A stretch of DNA of 12,362 nucleotides, from contig JAGHTV010000548.1 in NCBI GenBank assembly GCA_018065165.1, positions 1-12,362 on the forward strand. Reading direction: 5' to 3'. A program made the position numbers and the translations under genes. Positions 7,185 to 12,362 of this stretch are shown here, in pieces. This stretch comes from Candidatus Sodaliphilus fimicaballi (lineage in GTDB: Bacteria; Bacteroidota; Bacteroidia; Bacteroidales; Muribaculaceae). How positions within the stretch are numbered: position 1 is the stretch's first letter; each line of letters begins with the position of its first letter. The notes under the pieces were generated by a model. It did not search any database, was not told the DNA's origin, and saw nothing but the letters and a program-made list of their open reading frames with translations.

Positions 7185-9557
7185 ATGGATAATCAAACTA
7201 TTAATAAGCATAATGATGAATTTGCCGATGATGCTTTAAAAGTACAGGAGTGGATAGGTTATCTGGTAAAAAAGTGGAGATGGTATTTATTCTTCATTAT
7301 TGTATCATTATTGTGTGGCTCATTCTACTATCTTACATCTGAGCCGTTCTATGTGAGAAAGGCTGCTGTATTGATTACCGACAATGAGTCATCTTCTATA
7401 TCTAATCAGTTTAGTCAGTTCTCTGCATTTGGCGTGTCAGCTGGTCGCAGTAATGTCTATAACGAAATTCAAACGTTTATATCTCCATCCTATATGTTGG
7501 ATGTGGTTAAGCGTGAAAATCTTGAGATTGAATATAGAGTTGAAGGTTTCTTTAGACAAAGCGTAATCTATGGTAAAGACCTGCCCATCAAAGTTCTTTT
7601 ATCTGATTTAAAAGATGAAGATGTAGCTCGTTTTAAAGTTGAAATATTGAAAGATAATTCTTTGCAATTATCTGACTTTCAAATTAAGACTGAAGATAGC
7701 AACGAGTTTCAGGCTATAAATAAAGTTGTCAAAGGATCTTTTGATAAATTCATCTCAACCCCTATAGGTAAAGTTCTTATTTCTAAGTCTGAGTATTATG
7801 CTACTAAGCACCATGATGTAATTTTGGTGAATAAGGGTTCGTTACTTGATGTGACTCATAAGTATGTATCTCGTCTTGATGCTGATTTGAATGAGCAAAA
7901 GGCCTCTGTAATTGGTCTTGAACTTCATGATGAGTCACCAAAGCGTGCCGAAGATATCTTAAATACTCTTGTTGATGTATATAATAGCAAGTGGATGGAC
8001 GATATCAACCAGCAGGCCGTTAGTACATCAAAATTCATCGACGAGGAGTTAGCTCAAATTGAGAGCGAATTAGGTAATGTAGATGCAAATATTGCTGATT
8101 ATAAGAGTGCAAACAATATTCCTGATATACAAGCATCAACCCAACTTAACATACATAGATCAGAGAGTCTTAACTCTCAGCGTATGGAGTTGAATAATCA
8201 AAAGTATATTGCTTCATATATTCGTAATAAGCTGTCTAATGAGACTACTAAATATGAATCTCTGCCAGCTAACTCTGGTATAGAGAGCTCTTCAATTGAC
8301 GCTCAAATCTCGGCTTACAACACTCTATTGTCTCAACGCAATAATTACATTGCTAATAGTGGTGCAAATAACCCTATAGTTCTTGAACTTGATCAAACTC
8401 TATCTGCTACAAGAAAATCAATTATATCGGCACTTGACAATGTGATTGTAAACTTGAATAATCGCATTGCTGATGTTAAGGGTGTAGAGGGTGCAACAAA
8501 TCGCCAGATTTCAGAAAGCCCAATTCGTGCAAAATATTTGTTGAGTGTTGAGCGTCAGCAAAAAGTTAAAGAGCAGCTTTATGTGTTCTTGCTGCAGAAG
8601 CGTGCCGAGACACAAATGACTAAGGCTTACAACTCTAAGACTAAGTTGCTTAATCCTCCAGCAGGTGCTAAGAGACATGCATATCCTGTGAAGATTAATG
8701 TGCTGTCGATTTCTTTAACACTTGGTCTGTTGCTCGCAACTATGTTACTTACGCTCATGTACAATATGGATACAACAGTACATAGTCGCAAGGAGATTGA
8801 AATGCTTACGATGCCATTCATTGGTGAGATTCCTCTTAACTACAAGAGCTATTCAGGTTTGCTGTCATTCTTGAATAAGCGTAAGGAGGTTCGCGAAATC
8901 GTTGTTAAGGATAAGAGCAACGACTTAATCAACGAAGCATTCCGTGTCGTAAGAACCAATTTGGAGTTTGTCGTTGGTAAAGAGCGCAAATCTAATGTGA
9001 TCATGTTTACTTCGGCATTCCCAGGGTCTGGTAAGACATATATTTCTACAAATCTTTCAACAGCTTTCGCTATTAGTGGCAAACGTGTACTTTTGATTGA
9101 CCTTGACTTGCGTAAGGGTACATCATCAAAGTTGATAACTAGTTCGACTATTGGCGTCTCTAATTACTTAAGTGGTAATGTTGAAAATATCAATGACATT
9201 ATAATCAAGGATTCAATTACTTCTAACTTTGATGTTATTCCTATTGGTGTCATACCTCCCAACCCCACTGAGCTGTTGTATAGCGATCGCTTGTCTACAC
9301 TGATTGATGCTGTTAAGGATCAATATGATTATATATTCTTGGATTGTCCGCCACTCGGTATTGTTGCTGATGCGTCGATTATCACTAAGATGTGTGATAT
9401 GACTATCTTCATTATCAGAGCCGGATTATTTGAGCGTAATATGTTACCCGAAATTGACTCTTATTATAAAGAGAAGAGATATAATAACCTTTGTATCCTG
9501 CTTAATGGTGTTAAGGAAGAATATCACCCCTATGGCAGATATGGAGATTATGCTTGA
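7185..9557 (+). CDS. Wzc-like chain-length regulator fused to a BY-type tyrosine kinase
   Basis: The 790-residue inner-membrane protein joins a Wzz co-polymerase and a cytoplasmic bacterial tyrosine kinase. A first membrane helix lies at about 34-50, followed by a large periplasmic part whose middle (about 285-440) is rich in predicted coiled coil (ELAQIESELGNVDANIADY and following). A Pro-containing segment (NPPAGAKRHAYP) precedes the second membrane helix at about 505-525. The kinase has Walker A PGSGKT (Lys617), Walker A' LLIDLDLR (Asp639, Asp641) and Walker B FLDCPP (Asp720). The C-terminus holds the tyrosine cluster: Tyr780, 783, 786 and 789, spaced every three residues. Autophosphorylation and dephosphorylation of this cluster normally control oligomerisation, hence chain length and export. 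In many Gram-positives the two halves are separate proteins; here they are fused as in E. coli Wzc. It starts 7 nt after the wza-like stop. Confidence 0.95.
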   Translation: MDNQTINKHNDEFADDALKVQEWIGYLVKKWRWYLFFIIVSLLCGSFYYLTSEPFYVRKAAVLITDNESSSISNQFSQFSAFGVSAGRSNVYNEIQTFISPSYMLDVVKRENLEIEYRVEGFFRQSVIYGKDLPIKVLLSDLKDEDVARFKVEILKDNSLQLSDFQIKTEDSNEFQAINKVVKGSFDKFISTPIGKVLISKSEYYATKHHDVILVNKGSLLDVTHKYVSRLDADLNEQKASVIGLELHDESPKRAEDILNTLVDVYNSKWMDDINQQAVSTSKFIDEELAQIESELGNVDANIADYKSANNIPDIQASTQLNIHRSESLNSQRMELNNQKYIASYIRNKLSNETTKYESLPANSGIESSSIDAQISAYNTLLSQRNNYIANSGANNPIVLELDQTLSATRKSIISALDNVIVNLNNRIADVKGVEGATNRQISESPIRAKYLLSVERQQKVKEQLYVFLLQKRAETQMTKAYNSKTKLLNPPAGAKRHAYPVKINVLSISLTLGLLLATMLLTLMYNMDTTVHSRKEIEMLTMPFIGEIPLNYKSYSGLLSFLNKRKEVREIVVKDKSNDLINEAFRVVRTNLEFVVGKERKSNVIMFTSAFPGSGKTYISTNLSTAFAISGKRVLLIDLDLRKGTSSKLITSSTIGVSNYLSGNVENINDIIIKDSITSNFDVIPIGVIPPNPTELLYSDRLSTLIDAVKDQYDYIFLDCPPLGIVADASIITKMCDMTIFIIRAGLFERNMLPEIDSYYKEKRYNNLCILLNGVKEEYHPYGRYGDYA

Positions 9558-9593
9558 TGATGTTACGATTTATAAATAGATAATTTTTATAGA

Positions 9594-10799
9594 ATGAAAG
9601 CTTGTTTTTTAGGCCTAGGCTACATAGGTCTTCCCACTGCAATCATCGCGGCTAATAATGGTATTGAGATTGTAGGTGTGGACGTTAACCCTAAGGTGGT
9701 CGAGATGACCAATCAGGGTAAAATGCACATTATCGAACCCGGTATGGAGCAGTTGCTTCAAGAGGTTGTTAATAGTGGTATGCTCAAGGCTGTGTTAAAG
9801 CCTGAGGTTGCAGATGCTTATTTTATGGTTGTACCCACTCCATTCAAGGGCAATCATCAACCTGACATATCATATGTTGAGGCAGCAACACGCACTGTAA
9901 TACCTTATCTTAAGGAAGGCGATTTATATGTGATTGAATCTACATCTCCTATTGGTACAACTGAGAAGATGGCCGATCTTATATATTCTCGTAGACCTGA
10001 GTTGAAAGACAAGATTCATATTGCATATTGCCCCGAACGTGTTTTGCCTGGCAATGTTATTTATGAGTTAGTCAACAATGATCGTGTAATAGGAGGTCTT
10101 ACTCCCGAGGCTGCAGAGAAGGCATCAGCATTTTATTCAAAATTTGTCAAGGGTAAGTTACATGTTACAAATGCCCGTACAGCTGAGATGTGTAAACTTA
10201 CTGAAAATTCAAGTCGTGATGTCCAGATCGCATTCGCCAATGAACTCTCACTGATTTGTGACAAGGCCGACATCAATGTATGGGAACTTATAGAACTTGC
10301 TAACAAGCATCCACGAGTTAACATACTTCAACCCGGTTGTGGTGTAGGTGGACATTGTATTGCTGTTGATCCATATTTCATTACAGCTGCTTTCCCACAA
10401 GAGGCCAAGATGATTGCACAGGCTCGTGAAACCAATAATTATAAAGCGCAGTTCTGTGCTGAAAAGGTTAAGAACCTGATGCTCCAGTTCGAACTTGAAA
10501 ATGGTCGTCAACCCAAGGTCGCTATGATGGGCCTTGCATTCAAACCAAATATCGATGACTTGCGTGAATCTCCCGCTAAACGTATTACAGCTGAAGTAAT
10601 GCAGAGTTTCAGCAACGCTGATATAATGGTTGTAGAACCAAACATAACTGAGCACAAGGTATTCAAGCTTACAAATTATAAAGAGGCTTATGAACAAGCC
10701 GACATTGTTGTTTTCTTGACTGCTCATGATGAATTCAAAACTCTTGAGCGGAATGAAGACAAGAAGATACTTGACTATTGCGGTATCTTCAAGAAATAG
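9594..10799 (+). CDS. wecC: UDP-N-acetyl-D-mannosamine dehydrogenase (WecC-like)
   Basis: This 401-residue soluble enzyme belongs to the UDP-glucose/UDP-ManNAc 6-dehydrogenase family. It oxidises C6 of a UDP-sugar with two NAD+ to give a UDP-uronic acid. The Rossmann motif GLGYIGLP (7-14) is at the very start. VPTPFKG, ESTSPIGTTEKMA and AYCPERVLPG match WecC signatures. The catalytic region has CKLTENS (Lys201 to Ser206), and the nucleophile is Cys255 in GVGGHCIAVDP. The C-terminal UDP-binding domain has GLAFKPNIDDLRESP. Similarity to the E. coli WecC sequence as I know it is strong along the whole length (HPRVNILQPG is the same), so UDP-ManNAc is the preferred substrate call. Closely related UDP-GlcNAc or UDP-GalNAc dehydrogenases remain possible. 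The partner 2-epimerase (wecB) is not in this window. The gap to the kinase gene is 36 nt. Confidence 0.92.
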   Translation: MKACFLGLGYIGLPTAIIAANNGIEIVGVDVNPKVVEMTNQGKMHIIEPGMEQLLQEVVNSGMLKAVLKPEVADAYFMVVPTPFKGNHQPDISYVEAATRTVIPYLKEGDLYVIESTSPIGTTEKMADLIYSRRPELKDKIHIAYCPERVLPGNVIYELVNNDRVIGGLTPEAAEKASAFYSKFVKGKLHVTNARTAEMCKLTENSSRDVQIAFANELSLICDKADINVWELIELANKHPRVNILQPGCGVGGHCIAVDPYFITAAFPQEAKMIAQARETNNYKAQFCAEKVKNLMLQFELENGRQPKVAMMGLAFKPNIDDLRESPAKRITAEVMQSFSNADIMVVEPNITEHKVFKLTNYKEAYEQADIVVFLTAHDEFKTLERNEDKKILDYCGIFKK

Positions 10800-10815
10800 A
10801 ACACTTAAGTAAGAG

Positions 10816-11979
10816 ATGTTACTGAGTTTCGCAGTATATACAGGATTAGCTCTTATCCTTTCATTTTTGGGGTGGCACATTTCACAACGTGAGAATCGCC
10901 TTATAAAATGTGGAGGAGAAGAGTTGCCTTTTTATAGCTGGGAGATTGTAATATCAATTATTTTATTTGCTGTCGTAGCTGGAGCTCGTTATAAGACTGG
11001 CTATGACTATATTGATTATCTGTCACAATACATTCAGTTGCGTGATTTTGGCGGATTTTCACGACACGATTATGAAGTTGGATTTGTCTTCATTAGCAAA
11101 GCTTTTGCCGCTATCAAGGTCCATGAGTTTTTCTACTTTGCATTTTGGGCTGCTCTCCAATTAGGCCTTTTTTATTACGCATTCCGCAAGAACAAGTCAC
11201 TGCTGCCCTGGTTGGCGTTGTTAATAATGCTGGGAGGATATTTTGTTGGCTGGATGAACACTATACGTCAGGTTGTAGTGGAGTGCGCATTTGTTGCCTT
11301 GATTCCAATGTGCACATCGTGGCGTAAGACATTGTTGGCATGTTTAATATCGTTGTTATTTGCGACAATACATATTACTGCTATTTTTATAGCAGTATAT
11401 TTGCCTATAATGTATGCAACAAGTACTAGAGAATTGCCTCGTAAATATAGCTTGGCCATTTTTGTTATCTTTATTGCTTTAGGTGTTTATCCATTCTGGT
11501 TTAAGTGGATTGGTGCAGATCTTATATCATTGTTTGAAGTACTTAATCATAAGTATGTTCACATAATTGAGAGATTGCTTGATGGAGGATTTAGAATATG
11601 CTCTTGGGGGCCTACTCACATTATGTTAGTTCTAAGTCAAGCACTTGTCTTGTGGTTTTATCCAACGGTTAAGGAGGATAATGAGGATGATAAAATTCTA
11701 AAACACTATTATTTTCTCTCATTTTGGGGAATGTGTTTAAGTAACTTGTTGATTAATACAAAGAATGATTTTCTACGTCCTGTAGAGTACTTGTCATTGT
11801 GTACTGTGGTTATGATGGCATACACAATGCGTACACTTTATCGCAAGAAGTTGTACATTGCTTTATCCCTTCTGTGCATCTGTACATTTTCAACTATATA
11901 TATAGCAGTCATGAAGGCTACCTATATGCCCACCGATGTCAATGTCCCATTCTTGTATAATATTCTTTTTCTAAGGTAA
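10816..11979 (+). CDS. EpsG/Wzy-like polysaccharide polymerase (integral membrane)
   Basis: The 387-residue protein is strongly hydrophobic with about ten membrane segments. It resembles the EpsG family of O-antigen/capsule polymerases. It has an R-x-x-x-G-x-D motif after the second segment (GARYKTGYDY, Arg58, Gly62, Asp64), an acidic EVGF (Glu87) in the next loop, and WMNTIRQ (146-152) with the N-x-x-RQ pattern of the family. These enzymes link lipid-carried repeat units into long chains at the periplasmic face, using undecaprenyl-diphosphate repeats as substrate. Sequence conservation in Wzy proteins is low, so the call rests on topology, the EpsG-like motifs and context beside a Wzc-like regulator. 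A flippase is less likely, since the length and motifs do not fit Wzx. It starts 16 nt after the dehydrogenase stop and its own TAA overlaps the next ATG (TAATG). Confidence 0.8.
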   Translation: MLLSFAVYTGLALILSFLGWHISQRENRLIKCGGEELPFYSWEIVISIILFAVVAGARYKTGYDYIDYLSQYIQLRDFGGFSRHDYEVGFVFISKAFAAIKVHEFFYFAFWAALQLGLFYYAFRKNKSLLPWLALLIMLGGYFVGWMNTIRQVVVECAFVALIPMCTSWRKTLLACLISLLFATIHITAIFIAVYLPIMYATSTRELPRKYSLAIFVIFIALGVYPFWFKWIGADLISLFEVLNHKYVHIIERLLDGGFRICSWGPTHIMLVLSQALVLWFYPTVKEDNEDDKILKHYYFLSFWGMCLSNLLINTKNDFLRPVEYLSLCTVVMMAYTMRTLYRKKLYIALSLLCICTFSTIYIAVMKATYMPTDVNVPFLYNILFLR

Positions 11980-12362
11980 TGAGAATATCGATAATTATAT
12001 CAGTATACAAAGCCTCTGATTTTATTGAAGAATGTGCAAAGTCTCTATTTAATCAGACATACAAGGACATTGAATACGTTTTTGTAGACGATGCCTCACC
12101 CGACGATAGTATAGACAAACTTAATGCTCTTATTGACAATCAGTATAGTTCATTGCGTGATAATGTAATAATTTTACGTAACAAGATTAATAGTGGTTGT
12201 TCTTTTTCTCGTAAGGCAGGAATGCAGGTCGTATCTGGCGAATTTATGATATTTGTCGATAGTGATGACACTGTTACTCCTGACTATATTGAGAAACTCG
12301 TAGCTAGTGTTGAGCATAATCAGTCCGACCTTGCTATATGTGATATTGAATATAGATATGAC
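11979..12362 (+). CDS. Family 2 glycosyltransferase, N-terminal part (3' truncated by window edge)
   Basis: The frame stays open to the right edge, giving 128 residues of the N-terminal GT-A catalytic domain. It opens MRISIIISVYKASDFIEEC, the typical GT2 nucleotide-binding start, with SLFNQTYKDIEYVFVDDASPDDS (Asp37, Asp38). RKAGMQVVSGEFMIFVDSDD carries the metal- and UDP-sugar-binding DxD-type motif (Asp94, Asp96, Asp97). It should add one sugar to the lipid-linked repeat unit at the cytoplasmic membrane; donor and acceptor cannot be told. Its ATG shares one base with the polymerase stop (TAATG), so translation is probably coupled. The C-terminal, acceptor-specifying part is outside the window. 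Confidence 0.92.
   Translation, partial: MRISIIISVYKASDFIEECAKSLFNQTYKDIEYVFVDDASPDDSIDKLNALIDNQYSSLRDNVIILRNKINSGCSFSRKAGMQVVSGEFMIFVDSDDTVTPDYIEKLVASVEHNQSDLAICDIEYRYD

Noticed and set aside
9558..9593. Possible internal promoter (TAATTTTT at 9581-9588) before the dehydrogenase gene
   Set aside because: It misses the terminal G of TAnnTTTG, the nearest TTG is 24 nt away rather than about 20, and such matches are common in AT-rich DNA.
10248..10880. 210-codon open frame on the - strand
   Set aside because: It lies antisense to the well-conserved WecC-like gene and the start of the polymerase gene. Its translation shows no family signature, and it is best explained as a shadow of + strand codon use.

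Overview
The window looks like a chromosomal segment of a Bacteroidales bacterium (Bacteroides/Prevotella/Muribaculaceae-like), of moderate to low GC. The evidence is three-fold. Promoter boxes match the Bacteroidetes -7 consensus TAnnTTTG. Start codons sit in A-rich leaders without clear Shine-Dalgarno sequences. The gene content includes an UpxY-type NusG paralogue heading a surface-polysaccharide operon. I cannot name genus or species. All genes I accept lie on the + strand.

Region 1 (1-2402) is housekeeping. It holds the C-terminal part of an Lrp/AsnC-type regulator, then the groES-groEL chaperonin operon, closed by a textbook intrinsic terminator (perfect 10-bp stem plus T6).

Region 2 (2403-4467) holds two less-characterised genes. 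The first is a stand-alone cytoplasmic von Willebrand factor A (VWA) protein with a MIDAS metal site and a cysteine cluster. The second is a 375-residue protein I cannot assign; its C-terminal part looks like a winged helix. A 12-bp stem-loop lies just before the start of the second gene, and a strong intrinsic terminator (15-bp stem with three wobble pairs) closes the region.

Region 3 (about 4468-12362, running off the right edge) is the start of a Wzx/Wzy-type capsule or exopolysaccharide operon. A good Bacteroidetes promoter (TTG-N20-TAACTTTG) drives a leader of about 135 nt. The leader begins almost immediately with a 32-nt hairpin: 9-bp perfect arms and an inner CCC/GGG stem capped by GCAA. 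The genes in order encode a UpxY-like antiterminator, a WecA/TagO/MraY-type initiating sugar-phosphate transferase, a Wza-like export lipoprotein, a fused Wzz/BY-kinase (Wzc-like), a WecC-like UDP-ManNAc dehydrogenase, an EpsG/Wzy-like polymerase and a truncated GT2 glycosyltransferase. Junctions are ATGA or TAATG overlaps or gaps of 7 to 36 nt, consistent with one transcript.

The likely division of labour is as follows. UpxY keeps RNA polymerase elongating through the long operon. The WecA-like enzyme loads the first sugar on undecaprenyl phosphate. The WecC-like enzyme supplies a uronic acid precursor, probably UDP-ManNAcA, and glycosyltransferases extend the repeat. The EpsG-like protein polymerises it, the Wzc-like kinase controls chain length, and the Wza-like lipoprotein takes part in export.

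The most interesting signals are the hairpin at the extreme 5' end of the capsule transcript, the hairpin ahead of the unassigned winged-helix-like gene, the evenly spaced YxxYxxYxxY tail of the tyrosine kinase, and the unassigned gene itself. I see no CRISPR array, tRNA, rRNA, insertion sequence or obvious invertible promoter.
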